NCBI GenBank assembly: GCA_020635055.1
Contig: JACKAN010000004.1
Span: 140,092 to 204,091, forward strand
Length of the DNA: 64,000 nucleotides
Origin: Pseudobdellovibrionaceae bacterium
GTDB taxonomy: Bacteria > Bdellovibrionota > Bdellovibrionia > Bdellovibrionales > UBA1609
Direction: 5' to 3'
Position 1 is the first letter of the stretch; each line of letters begins with the position of its first letter. Below, in pieces: positions 56,363 through 64,000 of the stretch. The notes beneath the pieces are model-generated. The model searched no databases and was not told the origin of the DNA. It was given only the letters and a program-made list of their open reading frames with translations. The translations under genes and the position numbers were made by a program.

Positions 56363-56962
56363 GTGAAAGGTTGCATGCGGGTTTTTAATTCAGATCAAGT
56401 TCCCTTGCCCACAGGTGATTTTAGTTTTACAAAAAATCTTAATAAACCTTTTGCGCTGGAAATAGGCGCCGGTACAGGTGATTTTGCCATTCGATGGGCG
56501 CAAAACCATCCAGACCAAGCGATAATTGCGGTTGAAAAAACTAAAGAAAAATATAGAAAATTTGTAAAAAAATACGAAGATCTTGGGAAGCCTCAAAACC
56601 TATTCCCCGTCCATGCCAATGCTATTAATTTTATAGTACATTTCATTGATAAAGAAAGTTTGAGTCATTGTTTTATTAATTATCCCAACCCCTACCCTAA
56701 AAAAATGCAAGCCAATAAAAGATTTCACAATATGCCTTTTATGAAAGTATTGAAAACAAAAATTATTAAGGGAGGTATTTTGGAGATGGCGTCTAATTTA
56801 TCTAGAACTATTGAAGAAGCCAAATTCCAACTCAGTGAAATTTGGGGATTTAATGTTTTACGGGAATTAAAATTGCAAGAAACAAGTTATGCACAAAGCG
56901 CATTTGAATTAAAATATTTGTCCCGTGGGGAAACTTGCACAAGAGTTACCTTTATCAAATAA
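56363..56962 (+). CDS. trmB: tRNA (guanine-N7-)-methyltransferase, divergent
   Basis: 199 residues. SAM-binding loop ALEIGAGTGDFAIRWAQNHP, then AVEKTKEKY and the substrate loop FINYPNPYPKKMQANKR in place of the usual FPDPWPKKRHHKRR. The C-terminal acceptor part (QSAFELKYLSRGET) is kept. The family is clear but the signature loop has drifted. The GTG start has an AGGAG site at good spacing; an ATG at 56375 is an alternative. Confidence 0.8.
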   Translation: MKGCMRVFNSDQVPLPTGDFSFTKNLNKPFALEIGAGTGDFAIRWAQNHPDQAIIAVEKTKEKYRKFVKKYEDLGKPQNLFPVHANAINFIVHFIDKESLSHCFINYPNPYPKKMQANKRFHNMPFMKVLKTKIIKGGILEMASNLSRTIEEAKFQLSEIWGFNVLRELKLQETSYAQSAFELKYLSRGETCTRVTFIK

Positions 56963-57043
56963 AAAAGGCGACAGTCTACTTTTTCGGATCCGGATTTTTC
57001 GGAATATATGCATTGCAATTAAACTTAAAATATTAAACAAATT

Positions 57044-57682
57044 TTAATCTGTGTTGACTAAATTATCTTGAGTCTGCTCGCTATAAGTTTTCCACAGGTA
57101 GGGAGAGTGTGTGGCTATGAAGCCATAAGATAAAAATAACTCTGTCCACCATTTATAGGGTTGAAGAGTTTTTAATTTGGGATCCAATTCATTTTCACCA
57201 AAGCCTTTAAAGCCGCCAAAGTGTGAAAAAAAATGACAACTGTTTTTAATTAATGGTAACAATGAGTTGATCTGTGTAGTGTTTAAATATTGAAGGCAAC
57301 TGCTAAAAATAAGATGGAAAGTTTGTCCTTGATTATATATTTCAGGATAAACCTTTGTGATAGAACCCCATAGGATATTTCTACTCACTTCTTTTAAACA
57401 ACGTTCCTTCGCATGTTGGCTAATTTCTATTCCTTTTGACTTGAAGTTATTTAAATTTAAATAATTAAGAGCTTCGCCGGAACCAGCACCAAGCACAAGA
57501 ACTGTTGATATTTTCTGTGGAAGAATAGAGACTTCTTTAACTAATTGAGGAATATAACTCAATTGACTCCAAGAGGAGCTATAATCTTCAAAAGTTTGTG
57601 TTTTTTCGTTGAAAAAATAATAATCAAAGTATTCACGCTCAAAATCTTGTGAGAAAAAATTTTCATTCTTAGACATAGGCAA
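57044..57682 (-). CDS. Class I SAM-dependent methyltransferase-like protein
   Basis: 212 residues. The SAM loop is VLVLGAGSGEALNYLNLNNF with the acidic end of strand 2 in GIEISQHA. The later TFHLIFSSCLQYLNTTQ is like the motif IV region. N-terminal aromatic-rich segment (FEREYFDYYFFNEKTQTFED) unrecognised. The substrate is unknown. It stands alone, convergent with trmB. Confidence 0.65.
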   Translation of the reverse strand: MPMSKNENFFSQDFEREYFDYYFFNEKTQTFEDYSSSWSQLSYIPQLVKEVSILPQKISTVLVLGAGSGEALNYLNLNNFKSKGIEISQHAKERCLKEVSRNILWGSITKVYPEIYNQGQTFHLIFSSCLQYLNTTQINSLLPLIKNSCHFFSHFGGFKGFGENELDPKLKTLQPYKWWTELFLSYGFIATHSPYLWKTYSEQTQDNLVNTD

Positions 57683-57814
57683 ATTCCTTAAGGAGTTGTT
57701 AAGTATAGGCCTCGAGTATTTAATTTTGACACTTTTCAGAAAAAAGTGGAAGTGAGAATAACTTATGCTAGAGTTTTATATTGCCAAATATCATTACTCA
57801 AATAAGGGGGGGAA

Positions 57815-58789
57815 ATGAATTTAAATATATATGCAGCAATAGTACTTACATTAGCACTTGGAGCCTGTTCTTCAGACTCAGGTTCAGGAAATTCTGGGGA
57901 AAAACGAATTCCATTAACAGATCAACAAAAAACAAATCTTAAAGAGTTTTCTCAGTCGGTGAATGATGTGGGGACGGCGGCATCGAAAGCTAATAATAAA
58001 AGCAAGAGTCAAACTCAAATTCAATCTTTAGTTTCCGTTCATAATATCAGATATCAAGTGGCTATAGCTCCAAGAGTTCCAAGAAGTGAAAAGGTAGGTT
58101 ATATCGAAAGATCTATGGATCAATGCCAATTTTCAAACAATTTGGATGACCTACTTGAGCCAAATCAGCCGGCAAATGGGGATAATCTTTTAAGTCGTTT
58201 TGAAGACGGTGTTTATTTTAATGTTAATGGTCAAGATTGTCCTATGGATCTTAAAATGAATGGCCAGCTAAGTGTGAATCGGCAAACAGGATCTATTTCT
58301 GGTGGATTTTCTTTAGAACTTATCGTTCAAGATCAAAACCTTGTGAGCATCTCACGAATTAAGAGTGCCAACTTTAAAGCAACTGTTTCTGGTCAGGGAT
58401 CACAATCTGGTAGTCAAATGAAAGCCGATTTAAAGGGACAGATTGACCATTTGGATAAGGGAGTTGTAACTACTCACATGGAAGCTCAAGTGGTCAACTC
58501 AGAAAATAGGAGTCGTTCGACGGCAACCATTACCTATGTTTTTGCTGACTTCTCTGCCATTGGAGATGTTGCTTCTGTTGTAGGTGCTGATGGGAAGATA
58601 ACAAATACCTATGCAATAAATGATGAAAGCGTGAGTGAACAAGAGTTTATGGAGTATTTTGCTGGATTAGCTGAAAATAAGGGTAGTTCTAATATTGGAG
58701 AGGGACGTAAAGAGGGAGTAACTCCGGTACCGATTCCGATAAATCCAACACTAGATGTTGGAAGCTTTTTCCAAAGAATTTTTCGCTAA
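57815..58789 (+). CDS. Lipoprotein of unknown function
   Basis: 324 residues. The signal ends in the lipobox LALGAC at about 18, followed by a Ser/Gly-rich linker. The rest is polar and beta-rich (SVNRQTGSISGGFSLELIVQ, ANFKATVSGQGSQSGSQMKA). No family recognised. A GGGGGGG run sits before the ATG. A hairpin terminator lies just downstream at 58806-58836. Confidence 0.65.
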   Translation: MNLNIYAAIVLTLALGACSSDSGSGNSGEKRIPLTDQQKTNLKEFSQSVNDVGTAASKANNKSKSQTQIQSLVSVHNIRYQVAIAPRVPRSEKVGYIERSMDQCQFSNNLDDLLEPNQPANGDNLLSRFEDGVYFNVNGQDCPMDLKMNGQLSVNRQTGSISGGFSLELIVQDQNLVSISRIKSANFKATVSGQGSQSGSQMKADLKGQIDHLDKGVVTTHMEAQVVNSENRSRSTATITYVFADFSAIGDVASVVGADGKITNTYAINDESVSEQEFMEYFAGLAENKGSSNIGEGRKEGVTPVPIPINPTLDVGSFFQRIFR

Positions 58790-58805
58790 TAAAAAAGGTG
58801 TAAAA

Positions 58806-58836
58806 GTGACCGTCAATTTTTGTAAAAGACGGTCAC
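58806..58836 (-). terminator. Rho-independent terminator between convergent genes
   Basis: GTGACCGTC (58806-58814) and GACGGTCAC (58828-58836) form a perfect 9-bp stem with a 13-nt loop. On the minus strand it is followed by TTTTACACCTTTTTT, so it fits as terminator of the TM2-domain gene, whose stop overlaps the stem. On the plus strand the T-run is weak. Confidence 0.65.
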
Positions 58837-59261
58837 CTATTGATCAAGGAAGAGTTAAGGCTATTGATTTCATCTATTTGCTCATTGAGGGTCCATAAGT
58901 CATAAAGCCACCCCAAGCCAAACATACCGCCAGTGATCATCCATAATATGCCTGTTAATATTTTGCCCATATAAAGGCGGTGAATACCAAAGTAACCTAA
59001 AAAAATTAGCAGTAACCAAGCAATATTGTAATCTATGTGACCATCTTTGTATTGATAGTCAGCTTCGCGGTCCATAGAGGGAATTAAAAACAAATCAACT
59101 ATCCATCCCACTCCAAGTAGCCCTAAGGTGCAAAAATATATGGTTCCTGAAATAGGCCGACCATAGTAGAATCTATGAGCTCCCATAAAACCAAATATCC
59201 ATGCTACATAGCCAAAAACCAAGCTATGAGTTTCATTCGTCATGATTTTAGTTTGGCTCAT
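58833..59261 (-). CDS. Protein with two TM2 domains
   Basis: 142 residues with four hydrophobic helices in two similar halves. Half 1 is FGYVAWIFGFMGAHRFYYGR...GLLGVGWIVDLFLIP; half 2 is LLLIFLGYFGIHRLYMGK...GMFGLGWLYDLWTL. Each has the TM2 pattern (G-x-HRFY-x-G, then GxxGxGWxxDxxL). A membrane protein of unknown role. A GGAGG site precedes the ATG. Confidence 0.85.
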   Translation of the reverse strand: MSQTKIMTNETHSLVFGYVAWIFGFMGAHRFYYGRPISGTIYFCTLGLLGVGWIVDLFLIPSMDREADYQYKDGHIDYNIAWLLLIFLGYFGIHRLYMGKILTGILWMITGGMFGLGWLYDLWTLNEQIDEINSLNSSLINR

Positions 59262-59363
59262 TTGTGCCTCCTTTAAGACTACTATTTTTCAAATAGCTTA
59301 TAACACAATATCTGAGTAAAAGCCCAAGAATATTTCACAATTATATGGATTCAATTCTAACAA

Positions 59364-61112
59364 TTAATATCTTATAACTTCTACACCAAGTTGATGATAG
59401 ACATCTTCTAATTGTTTCGAAAGAACAGCTTCTTTTTCAAAAGCAATATGTTGCACATGACCAATACCTAGAAAGCCATAAATTTGCGCTTCTGTATAAA
59501 CAGTGGGGTTCTCTGATGGCTCACGTACATCAAATTCACTCCTTAAAAAGATATTAAATCTTTCTTCTAAATTGCCTAAAAAATTTGGTAAAACAGCGCG
59601 AAAATGTCCAAAGTAATCATTGGTTCGGTAATTAATAGACATAAACCCTTTATCTCTCAATCGAGTTCGGGCATCATGGATGAAGGGTGCGGCAAAATAA
59701 TAGAAATCCTCGGCAAGAACTGGCCGAGAATACCATCGATAGGATTCATCTTTTGAGTCGCCCAAGGTAAAAGTTATCACTGGAGCTTGCGGATCTTTCA
59801 AAATTTTTTCTAAAGAGATATAGTAATGATCAGAGCCATAATGTATTTCTCCGTTCCTGTCGTTTTCAAGATGAACTAGAAAAGCCGATTTTGGATGCAA
59901 GTTTACAGGAAGGATATTTATAAATTCATCATTACTCATCCCAAACCCTTGTGCTTCCACTGAAATCCTCTGAGAAACATACTCATTTGCATTACTCACT
60001 GAACTTGTTCCAGTCTGAAAAAGTGTTTTGAATCCTTCCAGAACTATTGAAGATCGTCGAACTTGGTGTCTATCAATTCGTAAAAGTGCATGCTTTTGAA
60101 AATCTTCAATCAATTTTCTGTATTCTGGAAATTGCATGACATAAACTTTGTATTCTTCAAAACTTTTAAAATTTGTGTTTCGCACAAAATCTGCCTCAAA
60201 ACGAGAGCGAACTCGTTTTCGAATCCACTCAATAGGCTCAAGTTCCATTCGCTGTCGAGACTTATTGAAGTATTCTCTGCTTCTCAATACTGTCTTAATT
60301 GAGTCGCCAAGGTAAATTTCATTTTCATAATCAAGGGCTTCTAAAACCTGATTTTGTCTCTGTGCAATTCTATCCACTAAATAAAGTGGTAAATCCAGAG
60401 AAAGAAGTAATTTTTTTATCTCACCTAATGGAATTTTAGAAATCAATTCTCTAAGTTGTGGATACAGATCTGTAGTGACTCCATTGCGATCCAGAGATGT
60501 GAAAAAATCACTCATATTAATCGGTTCAGACATTTTTGGGTCTCTTATCTGACTACCATCAAGCTTAACCAAAAGTCGCTCGTTCTGAAGTAACACATTT
60601 GGGTAGCCAACATAACTATCCACTAAAAAAGCTTTTATAACAAAAGCAATTTTCCTAAGACTTTCCAATTGTGCTTCTTTCTTTCGATTTTTCCTTTTTC
60701 CAAAAACAAGAGTTGTTTGGTAATCTTCACGGACCAGTTTGAGTGCTAAACCATCGGAACTAAGGATCAATCTGTACTGACCTATAGCCTCGATAGATAG
60801 AGCCTTATATGCAAGAACATAAAATTGATTTAAAAACACAGCTATCTTGAGTTCTTCTACAGCCTTTTTGTCAGCAATAGATACTCGTTGAAACGACTCA
60901 TATCTTATTCCATCAATGTTGATCTCATTTTTCTCAAAAATGTCATTGGATGCTTTCGCCTTTATAATAATACTTTTTGACGATTCTTCATTTGGTATAA
61001 TGAAAACTAAATCGCAATCTGACCTTGCCGCAAAGGAAATATTTACCGTTGAGCTGACAACAAAGAAAATTAAATAGTAGAAACAGATTCGATTTAGTAG
61101 TAACTCCTTCAT
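59364..61112 (-). CDS. Exported protein of unknown function with a possible ADP-ribosyltransferase-like C-terminus
   Basis: About 582 residues. Start MKELLLNRICFYYLIFFVVS is a signal peptide cut near SFAARS. The middle is helical and basic (FGKRKNRKKEAQLESLRKIA). The C-terminal 200 residues contain HLENDRNGEIHYGSDHYYIS and near the end VYTEAQIYGFLGIGHVQHIA, a pattern of E-x-Q then aliphatic-Asp/His-val loops that recalls ADP-ribosyltransferase-like families such as DUF3626. This is pattern resemblance only. An upstream ATG at 61157 is possible but would add 15 residues before the signal peptide. Confidence 0.6.
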   Translation of the reverse strand: MKELLLNRICFYYLIFFVVSSTVNISFAARSDCDLVFIIPNEESSKSIIIKAKASNDIFEKNEINIDGIRYESFQRVSIADKKAVEELKIAVFLNQFYVLAYKALSIEAIGQYRLILSSDGLALKLVREDYQTTLVFGKRKNRKKEAQLESLRKIAFVIKAFLVDSYVGYPNVLLQNERLLVKLDGSQIRDPKMSEPINMSDFFTSLDRNGVTTDLYPQLRELISKIPLGEIKKLLLSLDLPLYLVDRIAQRQNQVLEALDYENEIYLGDSIKTVLRSREYFNKSRQRMELEPIEWIRKRVRSRFEADFVRNTNFKSFEEYKVYVMQFPEYRKLIEDFQKHALLRIDRHQVRRSSIVLEGFKTLFQTGTSSVSNANEYVSQRISVEAQGFGMSNDEFINILPVNLHPKSAFLVHLENDRNGEIHYGSDHYYISLEKILKDPQAPVITFTLGDSKDESYRWYSRPVLAEDFYYFAAPFIHDARTRLRDKGFMSINYRTNDYFGHFRAVLPNFLGNLEERFNIFLRSEFDVREPSENPTVYTEAQIYGFLGIGHVQHIAFEKEAVLSKQLEDVYHQLGVEVIRY

Positions 61113-61276
61113 AATTATCAATAAACCAACATAAATGTTCCGGGTATAAACTTGCAAAAGTCTGTATTAATTCTTTCTCTGAATTATTATAGGCAGATAT
61201 AGCAAGTATCATGCCTACATAATTCAAATGAAAGGTGCTCCATGCTTTCTGCTAATGCCAATTAGTTAAGGCGGCG

Positions 61277-62268
61277 TAATAATTTTTGACAATCACGAAT
61301 TATTTGCAAACCTATGTGAGGAAGAAAAGTTATCAATTGCGCCCAGGCAACACTAAAAGTGGTGTGAACGCCATAGAGCTTATCCAGAATGTATTTTTAA
61401 ATGATCAGAGCCAAATAAAGCGCAAGTACAAGTTTTACGATTTTTTCCGTGCAGACAGTGCCTATTGCATTCAAGAAATAATTAAGGAACTTTTAGCTAA
61501 GGGTGTTCACTTTAGCATTACCGCTCATGATGGTGTAACGCGCTGGAAGTCGCAGATGAAAAAACAAGGAATAAATTGGCAGCCTTGGCTTTACTCAGAA
61601 GAGGAAAAAGAAAAGGCAAACAAGAGGGGTCAGAAGTTACCTCGAATTGAAGTAGGCGAATCTTGTGGACTCCAGCTTGGTCGCAAAAAGAAGAGGCAAG
61701 GCTTGTTTTTCCCATAGTTATAAAAAGAACTTGGTCCGACAAGTTAGAAAAAAAGAAGAAAAAATTAGAAGAACAAAAGGGTTTATTTATGGATGGCTTT
61801 ATGGAAGAAGAGCCTTGGGAGTATTACGCTGTAGTGAGTAACATTCCATTAAATACAGACAAACTTCACAATGAACTGCAAGGCCAACAACGTTACTGGA
61901 GTATCCAGCAAATATTTGAGTTCCACCAGAAAAGAGGGAATGCGGAGAATTTTATTCGTGAGGAGAAATACAATTTTAGGTTAAAAAACTACCCTTGCCA
62001 AAAGTTGATGGCCAATCATGCCTACGGGTTAATTGCACAGATTGCTCATAATCTTCTTCGCTGGGTAGCTATACTCTTACAGCCCGATAAACCCCATTAC
62101 TCAAAAAAATTAAGAAACAATCTTATACTTATTCCCGGGCATATTATTAAGACTTCAGCCTATACCTTAATGAAGATCCCAAAGTGGGCCTACAAGGAGG
62201 TTCAAGCACTACGAGAGGCATGCAGGTTTAAGCCGGAAACAGTCCCTGCCTACTACTCGACGGCATAA
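61277..62268 (+). pseudogene. IS1380-like transposase, 5'-truncated and frameshifted
   Basis: The frame begins in mid-protein (SYQLRPGNTKSGVNAIELIQ), shows the family core KFYDFFRADSAYCIQEI and runs to GQKLPRIEVG. It then shifts near 61645-61665 into another frame (LWTPAWSQKEEARLVFPIVI), and ends with HQKRGNAENFIREEKYNF and the closing AYGLIAQIAHNLLRW. The first third (roughly 120 residues) is missing and no terminal repeats are seen. Confidence 0.8.
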
Positions 62269-62348
62269 AAAACTAAGTCCGTCGAAAGGAAGTTCGGTCT
62301 TTGACAATCTAACTAACAAAAGGACGCAATTAATGTTGAATTTTGGAA

Positions 62349-62410
62349 AGAAAAGATTGGGATCGAACCTGCGACAAGAAGCCTTTAACAGGCTTCTGCT
62401 GCCAACTAAG
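62349..62410 (-). other. Degenerate tRNA-like sequence
   Basis: The minus strand reads an anticodon-arm-like AGAAGCC TGTTAAA GGCTTCT hairpin and then GTCGCAGGTTCGATCCC, a T-loop-like run. The 3' side of the T stem does not pair and the anticodon loop lacks U33, so it is probably not a working tRNA. It may be a decayed tRNA or a phage-like tRNA relic. Confidence 0.35.
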
Positions 62411-62630
62411 ATCACTCCAAGAAGACGTCTTCTCCGACGTAAATGGAGGACTGCGCCCAGACGGTGAGCTCGCACAGTCTAAAGTTCACTCACCAGGAAT
62501 GAGGTGAAAACTTTTATGGAAAAAAACCGGTAAACATATTTTGTTTACACAATAGACCAAAAAAAAGCCGAAATAAATCGGACATTATTGATTTTGATTC
62601 ACCATTTCCACCGATTTGGGTTCAAAGTTA

Positions 62631-62699
62631 GAACCGTAGAACCGTAGAACCGTAGAACCGTAGAACCGTAGAACCGTAGAACCGTAGAACCGTAGAACC
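62631..62699. repeat. 8-bp tandem repeat (GAACCGTA), 8.6 copies
   Basis: Eight perfect head-to-tail copies of GAACCGTA (62631-62694) plus a partial fifth of a unit. The run lies in a non-coding stretch and is free of mismatches, so it is likely recent and length-variable. No gene is adjacent that it would clearly regulate. Confidence 0.95.
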
Positions 62700-62768
62700 T
62701 TAAGTTGTTATAATTATTAAAATAGTTCAGAAAAACAAAAAACCCGCGCTAGGCAGGTTTAAAATTGG

Positions 62769-62800
62769 ATGGGGTGGCAGGACTTGAACCTGCGAATGAT
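62769..62800 (-). other. tRNA 3'-end fragment (probable att site)
   Basis: The minus strand reads CGCAGGTTCAAGTCCTGC then CACCCCATCC: a perfect 5-bp T stem with a 7-nt TTCAAGT loop, then a 7-nt 3' acceptor strand. The matching 5' half (TGGGGTG...) is not found upstream on the minus strand. Integrases that use tRNA genes leave just this kind of 3' fragment. By polarity the integrated element would lie at higher coordinates. Confidence 0.6.
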
Positions 62801-62847
62801 AAGTGTGTGTGTCAAAGAAAAGGGAAGCCTCCTTCCCCTAAAATTTT

Positions 62848-63081
62848 TTAATGAAGAATAATTTTTGGCCAAGACACATAAAAAACGGCCATACCCGTCG
62901 CTGAAAATAGCGGCTGATACTGCGCTAAAAATCCATTTTTAATTAAAATCGATTGAATTTCTGTGGCGACTTCTGGCTCTGTGGTTAGATAAGTGTTATT
63001 CACACCCATTTCCGCAGCTTCTTTAATTTTTTGTCTTATATTAGCCACGCTCATTTTTAACTTTATTGATTTTACGTCCAT
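62848..63081 (-). CDS. Small protein of unknown function (77 residues)
   Basis: MDVKSIKLKMSVANIRQKI then KEAAEMGVNNTYLTTEPEV. A good AGGAG ribosome-binding site supports the ATG. No membrane segment, no family recognised. It follows the next gene by 13 bp, so the two form a small operon of the putative integrated element. Confidence 0.55.
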   Translation of the reverse strand: MDVKSIKLKMSVANIRQKIKEAAEMGVNNTYLTTEPEVATEIQSILIKNGFLAQYQPLFSATGMAVFYVSWPKIILH

Positions 63082-63094
63082 TTTATTCTCCTTT

Positions 63095-63367
63095 TTAATT
63101 TAAAATTTGTGGGTCAAACTCTTTTTCAGTTGGTTTGGCCGTTAAATTTTTATTGTCTTCAAATTGTTTAAAATATTGTTTTTTCTGTCTCTCTAAGTAT
63201 TTAGAGCGGTCTATTTCTTTTTTTAATTTCTCTGAAAAATTTAAAAGCGTTTGTTTTTTGGAGTAACCACGGCAAGCTAAATTAAAGTTTTTAAGCCACT
63301 CTTTTTCTTCAGCGTTTAAACGGCTCCAGTAATCTTCTTTTTCATTTTTTATTGATATATAAATCAC
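63095..63367 (-). CDS. Small charged protein of unknown function
   Basis: 90 residues, very rich in Lys/Glu and aromatic residues (KEDYWSRLNAEEKEWLKNFN, YSKKQTLLNFSEKLKKEIDR). AAGGAG stands 8-9 nt before the GTG at 63367; an ATG at 63409 further upstream has no such site. Mobile-element genes often look like this, but no family is recognised. Confidence 0.55.
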   Translation of the reverse strand: MIYISIKNEKEDYWSRLNAEEKEWLKNFNLACRGYSKKQTLLNFSEKLKKEIDRSKYLERQKKQYFKQFEDNKNLTAKPTEKEFDPQILN

Positions 63368-63731
63368 GACTATTTTCTCCTTACGTCGTAAAAAGGTTAA
63401 TAATTTCATGTGTTTAGTAGTTTTTAGTATTCGTTTTAGTATAGTTTAGTCGTGCAATCTGTTTTCCAGTGCATACTATTATTATAGCAGATTGAAGCAG
63501 TCTTCCTCACCCAAGAAGGGGTCTCTACTCGAAATTAGAGGCAGTACACAAGAAAGTTTGAAAATAATTGCACTTTTTGCTGACAGAACTCGTTGCATGT
63601 GGCAAGCTCTGGGCTTGGCGCCGAAGCCGCAGTAGCTATCGTCGATTTTTTTCAATTTTTTCCCAAAATTCTGAAGATTTGTTTTTAGATGTGTTAAACT
63701 ATAATTACACACATTTAAAGGAGATAAAAAA
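63368..63731. other. Divergent intergenic region
   Basis: About 360 bp between the small operon and the partial plus-strand gene. Nothing convincing is encoded; a minus-strand frame at 63482-63712 lacks a ribosome-binding site and looks spurious. The stretch 63500-63650 is richer in G and C than its surroundings and includes GGCGCCGAAGCC. It may hold promoters, a regulatory RNA or a replication or excision site of the element. Confidence 0.4.
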
Positions 63732-64000
63732 ATGAAAGGTTTTGGGATTAATAAAATAATAGAAGAAACTAAAGAAGATATGGTTATTTTAACTTATACC
63801 TCTTTTTTACCTAATAAAAAAGGTGATGAATGGGAAGCTTTAAAGTTCGAATATTCGAATTGTAAGGACCCCGTTCACGGGGCAGTCACATCAATTTTAA
63901 ACAGCGTTTTAACACAAAAAAGGGTTTATTTTTGCCTAACCAGAAAAGGTCTCAGGAATTTAATTAAAGAAGACAAAAATAATAAAAAGTCTGGGTTTTC
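63732..64000 (+). CDS. Small-protein gene of unknown function, 3' end beyond the window
   Basis: 89 codons are visible: MKGFGINKIIEETKEDMVIL and onward to YFCLTRKGLRNLIKEDKNNK. AAAGGAG stands before the ATG. The gene runs off the right edge. Two symmetrical sequences lie inside it at 63846-63882. Family not recognised. Confidence 0.55.
   Translation, partial: MKGFGINKIIEETKEDMVILTYTSFLPNKKGDEWEALKFEYSNCKDPVHGAVTSILNSVLTQKRVYFCLTRKGLRNLIKEDKNNKKSGF
63846..63882. repeat. Adjacent palindrome and hairpin inside the partial gene
   Basis: TTCGAATATTCGAA (63846-63859) is a perfect 14-bp palindrome; CCCCG-TTCA-CGGGG (63869-63882) is a perfect 5-bp hairpin. They are 9 bp apart. Palindromes in coding DNA can be operators, methylation sites or chance. 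Confidence 0.5.

Noticed and set aside
62632..62699. CRISPR array
   Set aside because: The 8-bp units are head-to-tail without spacers and no cas genes are present.
63482..63712. 76-codon minus-strand frame
   Set aside because: No ribosome-binding site, odd composition and no resemblance to known proteins.

Overview
The window comes from an AT-rich Gram-negative bacterium with many outer-membrane proteins and lipoproteins. The long receiver-domain protein at the left, the RAYT-type elements and the housekeeping gene order look most like a Bdellovibrionota/deltaproteobacterial lineage. That placement is an inference from protein resemblance and was not computed.

Left part (1-14548): ordinary chromosome. 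A minus-strand group (receiver-domain protein, nadC, partial birA) is followed by a plus-strand run: LptF/LptG-type permease, def, fmt, rpe, hutH, hutU, a MipA/OmpV-like porin and hutI. The hut genes convert histidine to formiminoglutamate; no hutG is present. Then come a thioredoxin-like protein, a tiny prepilin-like membrane protein, an acyltransferase and glpK.

Middle (about 14935-33023): an accessory block flanked by two 85-bp direct copies of the 3' end of radA (83 of 85 identical by eye). The far copy keeps what looks like the native radA stop, which suggests insertion at the 3' end of radA. Its cargo is (a) a polysaccharide locus: wecB (UDP-ManNAc supply), an outer-membrane barrel, an NfrB-type glycosyltransferase without its c-di-GMP-binding tail, a DUF2334 deacetylase-like protein, a large exported protein and a GH113-like hydrolase; (b) a nest of transposons: an IS66 element with a perfect 8-bp target duplication, itself interrupted by a second IS66 (again with a perfect 8-bp duplication) and by an IS110 element, all sitting in an older broken DDE transposase inside a broken RAYT element; (c) remnants of a toxin/immunity-like cassette; (d) a 305-bp RAYT-derived miniature element that rewrote the RadA C-terminus.

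Right part (33024-61112): chromosome again. It holds radA, a soluble lytic transglycosylase, an oligopeptide ABC importer without ATPases, an MFS transporter, the prs-rplY-pth-ychF group, rdgB-rph-amidase, a coiled-coil SH3 protein with a PilZ protein, lemA with two TPM-domain genes, an orphan PhoB-like regulator, trmB and several exported proteins of unknown function.

Right end (61277-64000): a truncated, frameshifted IS1380-like transposase, a degenerate tRNA-like sequence, an 8-bp tandem repeat and a tRNA 3'-end fragment. The fragment probably marks the edge of another integrated element, whose first small genes fill the last 1.2 kb.
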